Source of the DNA: Blattamonas nauphoetae
Lineage: Eukaryota; Preaxostyla; Oxymonadida
Direction of reading: 5' to 3'
Length of the DNA: 64,000 nucleotides
Assembly: GCA_033064195.1 (NCBI GenBank)
Contig: JARBJD010000010.1
Span: 186,001 to 250,000, forward strand
Shown here: piece after piece, positions 19,911 to 29,569 of the stretch
How the letters are laid out: every line of letters begins with the position of its first letter
How positions within the stretch are numbered: position 1 is the stretch's first letter
Made by a program: the position numbers and the translations under genes
The notes under the pieces: model-generated
What the model saw: the letters and a program-made list of their open reading frames with translations, nothing else
Told to the model about the DNA's origin: nothing
Databases searched by the model: none

Positions 19911-19941
19911 CTGAAGAAAGATGCGATGGGTCAGAGATCCA

Positions 19942-20286
19942 ATGACAGAAATCTCGAAAAAACCTGGTGAATTCACACGTTCACTTGTAGGTCATCCTGT
20001 TAAGGTCAAGTTAACGAGTAATATCGAATATCGAGGTATCGTGTCTCGCTTTTCCATATTCATGTGCAATTGTTTCAACACATTTCTTTCGTCTTAGGAA
20101 TTCTAATCAGCCTTGATGGTCACCTCAATGTTGTACTTGAAGATACTGAAGAGTACGTTGGGGGTTCACTCAAGAATAAACTTGGAGATACATTCATCAG
20201 AGGAAATAATCGTTTGCCATGTTCATCTCTCTATTCACATTATCTACTCAGTACTCTACATCTCCCCGATGACTAGAAAGAAGTGA
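19942..20286 (+). CDS. LSM6: U6 snRNA-associated Sm-like protein LSm6
   Basis: Subunit of the LSm2-8 (U6 snRNA, nuclear) and LSm1-7 (mRNA decay, cytoplasmic) rings. Exons 19942-20035, 20098-20211 and 20252-20286; introns 62 and 40 nt. The product is 80 residues, the same as human LSM6. It reads LVGHPVKVKLTSNIEYRG, ILISLDGHLNVVLEDTEEYV, LKNKLGDTFIRGNN and LLYISPMTRKK, carrying both Sm motifs (the IRGNN RNA-binding loop in Sm2). The short C-terminal exon was found by matching the final LYIS strand. Confidence 0.95.
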
Positions 20287-20467
20287 TGGTCTTCTTATGA
20301 TCTTTATTTGCATTTCACAGCCCTCTTTCTTCGTTATCGTTCTCACAAGTTCTCACCAAAACTTGGCTGATCGAACGTGTAACTACCTTCAAATTCATCA
20401 AAATTCGACAGAACAGTGATCATATTCGAAATCAAGACTGAAATGAAGAGGTGAAGTGTTTCTTATG

Positions 20468-21865
20468 TCAATCTTCATCATCGTCAAGGATGATGAAGTC
20501 CTGGCCATCCCTTCGCTCAACTGTCAATGGTCGAGAGAGGGAGGGCCTCTCGTGGTCGTGCTGAACTTCAGTCTTGTATTCCTCGGACAGGATCTTCCGT
20601 CGTTCCTGCCTCCTCATCCGTTCTTCCTCCGCTCGCTGAACCGACTCCAGCTCCTTCTCCATCCGCTCCTCTTGTCTCGCCTTTCTAATCCCAAATAAAG
20701 TCGGCCCAGAGCTGGCTGTGCTGATCCAACTCTTGCCAACCTCTTCCCACCGACCGTCCTCCATCACAACGACCTGATCGACGTTCTCGCCGACGGTTCT
20801 CATAATCCGCTCCATGTTCAGGTCAATGACGAGCTCTCCCATCGGCGCCGCTTTGTGACACACTGGGCACACGTATTGCTTGTCTCGGCGGGAGTATTGA
20901 AGGAAACCCTTCAGGTCGAAGCACTGGAGATGCGTGCATCGTCGGCTTCTGGTCGGGATCTCCATTCTTGTCACCATAAGAGGGCAGTTCAGCCGGACGG
21001 AGGAAACTGTTTCACTGACTTCGCCTGAAAGATCAAATCGCCGTTTTTGGGGAAGAACGAGGATGTCCAGCTCGTCATCACCTTTGAAGCCGTCTGTGGG
21101 CGGTTTGTGGGTAATTTCAGGGGTAGGAAGAGGTTCAAGGGCCGTTCTAATTGTTGAGGGGAAAGGATGCTTGTCCATTTCAACTTGAAGCTTCTCCAGA
21201 TCATTGTCGATGTCGGCCATTGATCGAGTGCTTTGGCCAGCGATGCATGCCTTTTTCTCACTATCCAATTGATAAAAGCGAGCAAGTCGAACAGCTTCTT
21301 CCTGTTCCCACTTGTCACATTGTAACTGCAACTCCCTGGAATTATTTCGAAGAGATTCGATCAATTGGTCGATAGTTCGTGGACGGACAACCATTGGAAC
21401 AAAAACTCCATCCAAAGTGTTGACCATATCATTTGCTTGAACGGACAGGCGAGGACTAAATATGTATGGTGTGATATCGACAGAACTGGAGACAGGAAGT
21501 TTTCCCTGACCATATGTTCGTTTGCTGATCCGCGAATCCGTATTTGATGCTAATGTACAATCCACAAAGACATTATTGACACGTAGATGTCGTTCCCAGG
21601 TTAGAGGGATCTCGAGCGCAGAGAGAGAAAAGCATCGAAGATGAAGGCGGAGCATTCCGATTTTCGGTTGTGTTATTGTTGACTGAAATCGTGAGTGCAT
21701 TAATTCTTGATAATACCGAGAGACATCGATAATCCCAGTAATGTGTGAATCCAAAGGGAATGCATTGAGGATTTCCACAACCTCATAAAATGGATCGAGA
21801 GTTTGACGGAAACGATCGTCTTGTGCTACTGAATCGCATTCCGGGAAAGCAGTTGTAGGCAGCAT
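20468..21865 (-). CDS. PIAS/Siz-type SUMO E3 ligase with SP-RING
   Basis: Predicted nuclear SUMO E3 ligase that positions Ubc9~SUMO on substrates. A 465-residue ORF. The N-terminal half has a beta-rich region resembling the PINIT domain. Around residues 275-345 lies the SP-RING: NCPLMVTRMEIPTRSRRCTH, then C-F-D-L-K-G-F-L-Q and CPVCHKAAP, giving the C-x-H...C...C-x2-C pattern of the MIZ zinc finger. A charged helix follows (about 385-440). The C-terminus ends DFIILDDDED, a textbook SUMO-interacting motif (hydrophobic core then acidic run). No SAP domain is seen at the N-terminus, so an upstream exon is possible. The gene is convergent with LSM6. Confidence 0.85.
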   Translation of the reverse strand: MLPTTAFPECDSVAQDDRFRQTLDPFYEVVEILNAFPLDSHITGIIDVSRYYQELMHSRFQSTITQPKIGMLRLHLRCFSLSALEIPLTWERHLRVNNVFVDCTLASNTDSRISKRTYGQGKLPVSSSVDITPYIFSPRLSVQANDMVNTLDGVFVPMVVRPRTIDQLIESLRNNSRELQLQCDKWEQEEAVRLARFYQLDSEKKACIAGQSTRSMADIDNDLEKLQVEMDKHPFPSTIRTALEPLPTPEITHKPPTDGFKGDDELDILVLPQKRRFDLSGEVSETVSSVRLNCPLMVTRMEIPTRSRRCTHLQCFDLKGFLQYSRRDKQYVCPVCHKAAPMGELVIDLNMERIMRTVGENVDQVVVMEDGRWEEVGKSWISTASSGPTLFGIRKARQEERMEKELESVQRAEEERMRRQERRKILSEEYKTEVQHDHERPSLSRPLTVERRDGQDFIILDDDED

Positions 21866-22065
21866 TTGTGATTGAATGATTCAGAATGGGTGAAATTCGT
21901 GTATTGATGGTGGAGTTGAAATCAAAATTATCATTTACTATGGGATCTTCGCATTCACAGTTCCACGAGAATCGAACAAAAAAGGAGTCTATTTTTAAAT
22001 CAAATGACAAATATTGTCCTTTAAGAAAGTTTATATTCTTCTGAAGTCGAAAAAGAACCAATTCG

Positions 22066-25000
22066 CTATGGTTCGTGAGCGCCGAACCTTAATTGTTGCT
22101 GATGTGCCATATCTTGAACTTTGACCAATTTCTTCGATTTCACTGCTGGTAGATCAGGTTGGTCGAACCACATTTGGTCGGATGGGATCGTTTGTACGGG
22201 ATGTTCGAAGTGAGTGGTGGAAAGAGGAAGAGTGAGTGTTGTCTGCGTCCTCCCAAAATCAACATGGTCGATCTCGAATAGGCCAAGCATTTCTTGATCA
22301 ATCCGTCTGGTCGCTGAGGGTGTGTTCCTGTGGTCGTCAGGATGAGAAGCTGTGAAGTAGTGTGAGTCTGACAAGCTGTCTGTTCGCTGCATCGGAGAAG
22401 CAAACGAAATCCTGTTCTGAACCTGAGGGGTTTGCACAGCTGGAGTGAGAGGAGGAGAGTAAGGCTGTTCGTCTTCCATCCACTCGTCTTCATCGTCGAA
22501 CGAGGCAGGTCGCTTGGGCTGCATCACAAATGAGGACTCGAACCCTCTTTCAGGCATGTGATCAGCGGAAAGGCTGGCTGACGGGTTGCGAATCAGAGCA
22601 GCGAGAAGGGACGGAGAGTCGAATGACGTTACACGACGCGTGGGCGGTAGCGTAATGGGAGAGTAGTCGCGATGTGTGTGATGAGGGATGGCTGGAGATT
22701 CGAAGGAGGGAGGGAAGAGAGATTGGTTGTCATCTCGGAGTGCTCTGAAGATCTCGCCATACTCTCCCTTCCACACAATCTCGTTGTTCAGACTGAACCG
22801 CTGATCTTCCTCTGTTTTGGGATTTTGTCCGTCTCTCCCTCCGCCCTCCAGCTGGAAGAGCATCTGCTCCACAAATCGGATGAGAAAGAGGGAGTATTCG
22901 CTGAGTGCGCTTTGCCACTCAGATTCCTCAGAATGACCGGCCATGTGGATGGAAGGGAACACTCCATTCACTCCTCCACGTCTACTCTGTCGAGCAATGG
23001 AGCACTCCTCAAACAGAATGCATGCAAAGACGCAGTGCCCAACATCAACGTTGGATGCGAACACGAGTCTGGCGACTGTTCGTGCAAGTGACAGAAGAGT
23101 GCTGAATCCGCGAGAACCCATCCGCGCCTTTTGTCCTCCCCACAAATCGGCTTCTCTCTCCAGCTCTTCCATGTCATCCTCGGCTCTCGAATTGTTCGGT
23201 GATGGCTCCGTCAGGTTGCTGAGTGAAGTGGAATCGGAGAGGAAGATGGGCTCGTTTCGATTCAAGCGCCGGCCGTGGAAGTAGATAAGCAGGAAGAGCT
23301 GAGCGTGAGAAGAGAAGGGGATGGTGGGAGGAGGAAGTGGACGTTGTGGGGCCTGTTCGTTTGGTTCAATGAGTGCCAGCTGTGTGAAGAGAGTGAGCAG
23401 GGCGTGTGTGCTCCCTGGGCTTGTCCTGTCCTTCTCGGCGAACATCTCTTCAGCAAGGAGTGCGTTTTCTTCATCGCTGCCACTCTCCGGATAGTTGAAC
23501 ACCAAACTGAACCCATTCGTAGCGACACTTCCGACTTTTGAGTAATCTTCAGCAAGTGTCTCGTCGTTCTTTTTCTTTCCGCCGTTCTCCTTCTCCCTTT
23601 CCAAGACGGCCCAAATTGTGCAGCTTTGGCCGTGTCCCATCCGGTACTCATCGAGAGCCTGTTGGGAGAGTGTCTTTGGATGGGAGTGAGCATCGTCCGA
23701 TTCGAGATCGATTACTACTGTGTCGTCACTTTGTGTGTTTCCCAGTGAGGCCGCGCCTCGCATGTAGCTCTGAAGGAATCGATTCTCTTTTGGAGTGAGA
23801 TTGTTGAGAGATGAGATGAACGCCACTGATCCTGTGAAGAGAGCGAGGGAGGTGGAAAGAACGAGAGGTGCCTGCTGCATCTGGAGAAGAGGAGTTGCTG
23901 ATGCTTGTTGAGATGTTGGCGTCGGTAGAATTGTTGAGCGAGATTTCGAAGTGAAGGCGAACGGTGCGTGTGGGTGAAGAGTGGAAGTGATTGTTTGCAT
24001 GATCCGTTTGATCTGTCCTCCGTTATCTCCAACGCACAGAACATGGAGCTGGTTGTGCGGAGGGAGTGGACCATGTGTCGATTGGGAGAGTGTGAGAGTG
24101 AGACTCAGAAGTAATCCAATTCGGAGTGACGCGAAGAGAGGGTGAGGAGAGCAGGCAGATGTGAGGAGAGATGAGAGTGTGGAGAGGGCTGTCATAATTC
24201 CGATCACACTCTCCACAATAATCCCTTCTGACGACATGAGGCACTCTCGAAGTGACACATTCACGTTCTCTTCGGCGTCATTCATCTGAATCTGTGGAAC
24301 GGGGTTGATTGTTGGTTTGATGTCCAATCTCGGGTTGTTTGAAGGGACAGCGCGTGTAGTGAGAGCTTGTGGTCTATTCATATTCAAAGTGCACGAACAG
24401 CGCTTTGTGAGAGTATTGTATTGTTTGAGGAAAGACACGAGCGGACGTGTTCCGATCAGAGGTGGAGTGGAACTTGAGAGGGAAAGTGGGCTCACTCTTC
24501 GTAGATGTGAGCAGGCCAGAAATGGCTGGATTCCGACCTGTCCGTTCCAATCGACGAGCGCAGGGCCACTGCTGTTCGCAAGACCATCCAGAATGATAAC
24601 ACCTTCGTTCTCTCCCCCCTCCTTCACTCTCGCCATCCTTTTCCACGTCCCTGAACAGACTACTCGTTCCCCAACAGCAGGAAGCTGGACCCATTGGCCT
24701 TCAACGACAGCACGAACTTGTATTGGAAGGTGGCGAGAGGAGGATGATGTTTGAAACGGGAATGAGGTGTTTGTTTGAAGTGGTGGGAAAGTGAGCAGAA
24801 TAAATTCTTGTTTTCGTTGAATAATTCGATGTTCTGGCAGTTCCATCATGATACCACCACAATGGCGACATGCTGGGAGGAAGAGTGTGTCAGAAATCTT
24901 TGAAGACAGGTCTGTGAGGATGAGTCTGTGATCGCAGCTATCTGTCTGACATATAAAGAAGGCAGCATCCCTACATCACAAATATATCAATAGAAAAGGT

Positions 25001-25445
25001 AAGAGAGAAAGACGGCAACATACGGATGAGAAACGGGAGGCAGAATAGCCACTACTATCCCGGAGAACGAGATGAGGTGATTCTCCTTCATTACATGAGA
25101 AATATCCGCATCAGATGTGTGAGGGATGTTAAAGATATGTGGTTTAATGAGAAGTTGTTCTTCACACCATAGTTTGTGGGACTGTGAGGCGTGATGGAAG
25201 ACAGAGTGTTTCAAAGCTTGAAGAGTAGAATGTACGTGGTTAAGGAGAACATTGGCAAGAGTGGTGGATTCAAAGAATAGATCATCAAGGTCAACATCGA
25301 CAAGAACGGTTATTATGCCGTCTTTCTGGAGAAGATGACGTTGCGAAGTGATTTGGGAGTCAATTGCCAGAAAAGTGCCAGATATCGTAAAATACACAGT
25401 CCAGGCATCAACCAATTGAGGTTGCGTGAGTGATGCAACATTCAT
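22066..25445 (-). CDS. MCM-family protein with degenerate ATPase, MCMDC2-like
   Basis: Two exons, 25024-25445 and 22066-24970, with a 53-nt intron; about 1,108 residues. The N-terminal region has an OB-like segment (HLISFSGIVVAILPPVSHP). A zinc finger with C-x4-C (CQTDSC) and C-x2-C (CRHC) follows, the same spacing as in human MCMDC2. Next come a V-V-E-G-Q-W...V-G-E-R-V-V-C-S-G-T segment and, in place of MCM Walker A, VLCVGDNGGQIKRIM, where the GDPGxxKS pattern is lost. The C-terminal lid helix resembles MCMs (STLLSLARTVARLVFA). MCMDC2 acts in meiotic recombination in animals. MCM8/9 relatives are the alternative, but the missing Walker A lysine/serine context favours the degenerate branch. 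Long Ser/Pro-rich inserts are present. Confidence 0.65.
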
Positions 25446-25551
25446 TGCCGAAAAACGTCAAATAATTGTCCGGCATTTTGACAGAAAATTGTCATGGCTC
25501 TCGTTTGAAGATCGAACCACTTCAACGTTTTCATCATCATTTCAAAAGTAA

Positions 25552-26347
25552 ATGTCAGCACGCGCACGTGACCCTGTCTTAGGCTCAACAAGATCCTGCC
25601 AAACCTCGTCGTCGCTCAGAGTCGGGAAAAAACCCATCAAAGCTGAGGAACCAACAAAGCCACCAAAGGCAAATGCCATGGCCCAAAGGAAGATGCCTGC
25701 AACAGAATTCCGTCGTTTCTATGATCGTGGGGACCTTCCAATTTCCGTGGAACACACAGCATCAGGAGGAAGAATCAAGTGGAAGATCCAACCTGAACAG
25801 CTGGATTACCATCATTATCTTCCGATCTTCTTTGATGGTCTACGAGAGACGACTGAACCATATCGTCTTCTCGCAGAACAGGGAGTGTACAACATGCTGG
25901 AGAAAGGAGGGAGAAAAGTTCTTCCCGTTGTTCCTCAACTCATCATCCCACTGAAGACAGCACTGAACACTCGCAACCCCGAAGTGATCTGTCGAACACT
26001 TATGGTTATTCAAAGACTGGCAGGGGCAGACGAAACAGTTGGACAAGCACTTGTGCCATTTTATCGCCAGCTCTTGCCCATCTTCAACCTGTTCAAACAG
26101 AAAAATGGTATGTTGCGTATTTTCGTGTATTGTTTCAGCCAACCTCGGAGATGTGTTTGAATACAGCCAGCGAAGGCATACCAACGTGGGAGACCTTGTT
26201 GATGAAACACTCGAAGTTCTGGAGATGAACGGAGGTATCTTGCTTCCCCTGAAGTCACACTTCTATCTATTCGCGTTTTCAGGTCCAGATGCATTCATCA
26301 ACATCAAATATATGATTCCGACGTACGAAAGTGCCATCATTAATTGA
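25552..26347 (+). CDS. PACRG: Parkin co-regulated gene protein (PACRG), ciliary inner-junction protein
   Basis: PACRG bridges A- and B-tubules at the inner junction of axonemal doublets. Exons 25552-26107, 26139-26234 and 26283-26347; introns 31 and 48 nt; product 238 residues. The basic N-terminus is followed by the conserved core: [57 protein letters not shown]-like helices ([20 protein letters not shown]), [19 protein letters not shown] and the terminal [14 protein letters not shown]. The first intron (31 nt) is required to restore K-N-A-N-L-G-D. Divergent from the MCM-like gene with 106 bp between starts. Confidence 0.95.
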
Positions 26348-26490
26348 TTTTCTTCTCTTGGATTCTGGGGAGGTTCTTCATTTCCATGTCATGGTTTAAT
26401 GTATCATGTTATCTCTTTTTCATCTCATTCACCTCGTTTTCAAACCACGGCAAGCCTTTGGAGTGTGAAATGAAGAATAAAAAAAAGATG

Positions 26491-27381
26491 TTAAAATGCG
26501 TTCTGCAATGCATTGATTTCAGATTCCGCGGATGATTGTTGTGGTTCCGCAATCTGTCCAGCCTGTTGTTGACCAACAGAGATATTTGATGATGGAACAG
26601 TTGCCCCGATCATAATTTCGTCTGCAAGATAACTCAACTCCGCTTCCAACTCGGCTTCATCCTCAAATTGGTCAGAAGTGTCAAAAACATCGTTGAGCAT
26701 GTCTGTCATATCTTGGGCACGTTCCTGCATGTCCTGCATCTGATCCATCATTTTTTCCATCTTTGCAACGTTTACATTCTTCATTTCTTTCGACATTGCT
26801 TTTGAAGCAACTTGCATTGTTTGCATCTAATGAGGGTATTAGTATGAGAAGGGGAAACCGTTTGAGTCGTTTGTAGAACATTTTCCGTGGCGAATTGCAT
26901 TTGTTGAAGACCGATGCTTTGGTTCTATGAAACTGATTGAAAAATATGGAAAATACACGAAGTGTTGACAACTGTTGTTCAATCCTAAGAGAGAGAACGA
27001 CCAAATCAAAATGAGTGTGGACGAGACGTTGAATAAAGATAATTGATACATTTTTCGTTGTTTAATCACTTGGAGGGCTTGTTTCTTTAAAAATTCCTGT
27101 TGAGAAGGAGATTTAGCGGTATTGATTTGATTGCGTAGTCTAATGAGTTCTTGTTGTTTTGCATTGATTTGAGCCTCTAACTGAGATTCTCGCTGGCTCA
27201 TCTATAGTTCAAACAGTGAATGTTGAGAAAGGGACAGTAACGAATGGATGAAAAAAACATTTGCTTGAACTTCAGCTGTTGATTGGACTGGCTGCTTTGG
27301 TTTTCCAGAACCTGAAACATCATGGAGCATTTTGAACAAGAAAAAAGTGATAAGAATGAAGAATGTACCGAAGAACGACAT
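26491..27381 (-). CDS. ESCRT-III subunit, SNF7 family (Vps60/CHMP5- or Vps32/CHMP4-type)
   Basis: Membrane-remodelling ESCRT-III protein used in multivesicular-body formation, scission and cytokinesis. Six exons joined by short introns, the first two being 27369-27381 (13 nt) and 27259-27311. Spliced N-terminus MSFFGSGKPKQPVQST, then the charged helix SQLEAQINAKQQELIRLRNQ, QALQVIKQRKMIEQQLSTLR, NQSIGLQQMQFATENVLQTT, KAMSKEMKNVNVAKMEKMM and an acidic C-terminal helix (FEDEAELEAELSYLADEI). Helix 1-2 fits CHMP5 (ALRVLKQKRMYEQQ), while the helix 3-4 spacing fits CHMP4, so the subtype is unsettled. The donor GTATTT in the exon coding STLR was picked because it alone avoids an in-frame stop. Confidence 0.85.
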
Positions 27382-27682
27382 TTTTGTTTGTGGTGAAAGA
27401 GACGATGAATAAATTTAATGGGTGATAGTAATCAGCGAGTGATAAAAAAGAAACGTCAGATCGATAAATGATGTAACGATCACTGTAAGATTGATTGGAC
27501 GTATGAAAGTATCCATGAATTACCTCCGGAAAGCCACATATTACAATCAATTTATAATGGGTAGATCTTCATTGATCCTTCGTATTCTGAGGCAACTGTA
27601 TTTCAACCAGTCGTATTCAATGGAAGTTTTTCTCTCCACGTTTTCAATCTTGTTCTGAACAGTTCACACCTTCATTAGTCAT

Positions 27683-28208
27683 CTACCTTTCCAGGCGAAA
27701 GTAGCATTGCAAAAGTTTGTTATGGGTCTCAAAAGAATGGAAGATCGTTGGATTTTTGGTTTTTTCGACAAGTTTTCTCTCGAAATAATATTTTTATTTA
27801 AAATAAAGTATCCTAGGTGGTTCAGGGCAAACAATTTTGATTTCACAGCAAGTTTTGCCATTGACCGTTCAAAGTTGTTTTTGTTGTATCTCCGTAACCA
27901 GACAAAGTTTTGACGTGAAATTTGCGCTAAAACGGATGTTTTGAGGAATATAAACTTTTATTATTTTAAACCAATTTTTTGCGTCGTCTTTCACTTTTGT
28001 ATTTTTCTCCTTTTTCCATTAAACTCGCCGGGATATATCGAGGTTGTCACCCACCATTCACGTTTCATGCAAAAACGATCCTTTTGATGCAATTGTGACA
28101 GTGATAATATTATTTCTCTAAAATTTGAAAACAAGATCCATGTTCTATGCATTGTGAAATATCAATTTCGAGCTTTCTGTTGAAATGACTTTCCCAAATC
28201 AGAGATAG
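27683..28208 (+). repeat. Left inverted arm of the foldback element
   Basis: Reverse complement of 28957-29483. The match is essentially perfect from about 27708 to 28185, including landmarks such as GTTATGGGTCTCAAAAG and CGCCGGGATATATCGAGG. It becomes patchy in the outer 25 and inner 25 bases. Confidence 0.9.
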
Positions 28209-28956
28209 TTTCGTCTCGTGATCATCTTCAACACGTAATTTTCAGACAAGTTGTCATCTCAGAGTAGCGTCACCATTTCGTTCCATGTCAACAATTAGTG
28301 ATTTTTCTGGAAAAAGCACTTTTGGGCATGAAGGAAAGAAGCTTAAATTTTAGAATTGTCCTCACATGCAATCCAGAGAAAACCTCAAAATACCTCTTTT
28401 CAATCCCTTTTTACTTGTGTTCTCTTCACATATTCACAACCTATGAACCGATTTTGAAGAAATTTTACACAGACACTTTTTTTTGAAAACAAACTTTTAC
28501 AAAAAAAGAAAAAAAAGTCTGGGCATCTGTGAAGATGTGAAAAAAGGCAGTTTTTTGCTGAAAAAAATATCATGGGAACATAAATCATTTTCTTCGGTCT
28601 CAAACGGACGTCTGATAATAGAAAAATGAGTTCTTGTTTCTTCTTTGTTCAGATTGGAGGAAAGTCCAACGTGTTGTGAATCCACCACTCTCTCCAGACA
28701 TGTCTCGGAGTCGAAATTGACCGAGTTATTTTTGTTGTTTCATGAGAGTTATGAAATATGAGCCCATGATACTTTGTTTCTCACTCAGTCAGCCTCAAAA
28801 AGTGACACTGTTTCATTTCCTAGTATGGAATTATTGTCTCCATAGTCTGATTTAGAATTGTCTACACCTTCACCTTAATCATAGAAGATGGTTTGCCGTG
28901 ATGGTGTAGAATTAACATTTTTTGAATACTTCCCACACTCGAAATGTCCGAAAACA

Positions 28957-29483
28957 CGATCTCTGATTGTGGATTGAAATTTCAACAGAAAGCTCGAAAT
29001 TGATATTTCACAATGCATAGAACATGGATCTTGTTTTCAAATTTTAGAGAAATAATATTATCACTGTCACAATTGCATCAAAAGGATCGTTTTTGCATGA
29101 AACGTGAATGGTGGGTGACAACCTCGATATATCCCGGCGAGTTTAATGGAAAAAGGAGAAAAATACAAAAGTGAAAGACGACGCAAAAAATTGGTTTAAA
29201 ATAATAAAAGTTTATATTCCTCAAAACATCCGTTTTAGCGCAAATTTCACGTCAAAACTTTGTCTGGTTACGGAGATACAACAAAAACAACTTTGAACGG
29301 TCAATGGCAAAACTTGCTGTGAAATCAAAATTGTTTGCCCTGAACCACCTAGGATACTTTATTTTAAATAAAAATATTATTTCGAGAGAAAACTTGTCGA
29401 AAAAAACCAAAAATCCAACGATCTTCCATTCTTTTGAGACCCATAACAAACTTTTGCAATACTACATACGCCTGGATTGGTAG
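28957..29483 (-). repeat. Right inverted arm of the foldback element
   Basis: Inverted copy of the left arm. Its outer end abuts SEC31: the SEC31 stop lies about 80 bp beyond the repeat, so part of the SEC31 3' UTR or terminator may be derived from the element. Confidence 0.9.
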
Positions 29484-29569
29484 GCTACTAGGTTACCAAT
29501 CAAACAAAGACAACATTGAGAGAATGATAGATGGGATGAGATTGTATTGTGAAATCAAGAGACGCGAAA

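Larger units (their letters stand above)
27676..29490. mobile_element. Foldback-type non-autonomous DNA element, 1.8 kb
   Basis: Two long inverted arms (about 526 bp each, near-identical over most of their length) surround a 750-bp AT-rich centre. No transposase or other coding sequence is found in arms or loop. Both outermost ends read TAG(T) then, after three mismatched bases, CTACC, so a TA target duplication of the Tc1/mariner type is possible but not proven. It sits between the 5' end of the ESCRT-III gene and the 3' end of SEC31. The arms diverge at the extreme outer and inner ends, which suggests an old insertion or a partly converted palindrome. Confidence 0.75.

Noticed and set aside
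26839-26950. Alternative genetic code (TAG as glutamine), suggested by a TAG in the ESCRT-III gene
   Set aside because: Using the donor GTATTT removes the TAG in an intron and restores the SNF7 alignment. TAA, TAG and TGA all end other recognised genes.
28209-28956. Possible transposase in the centre of the foldback element
   Set aside because: Only ORFs under 70 residues, AT-rich, with no DDE/D or zinc-binding pattern on either strand.
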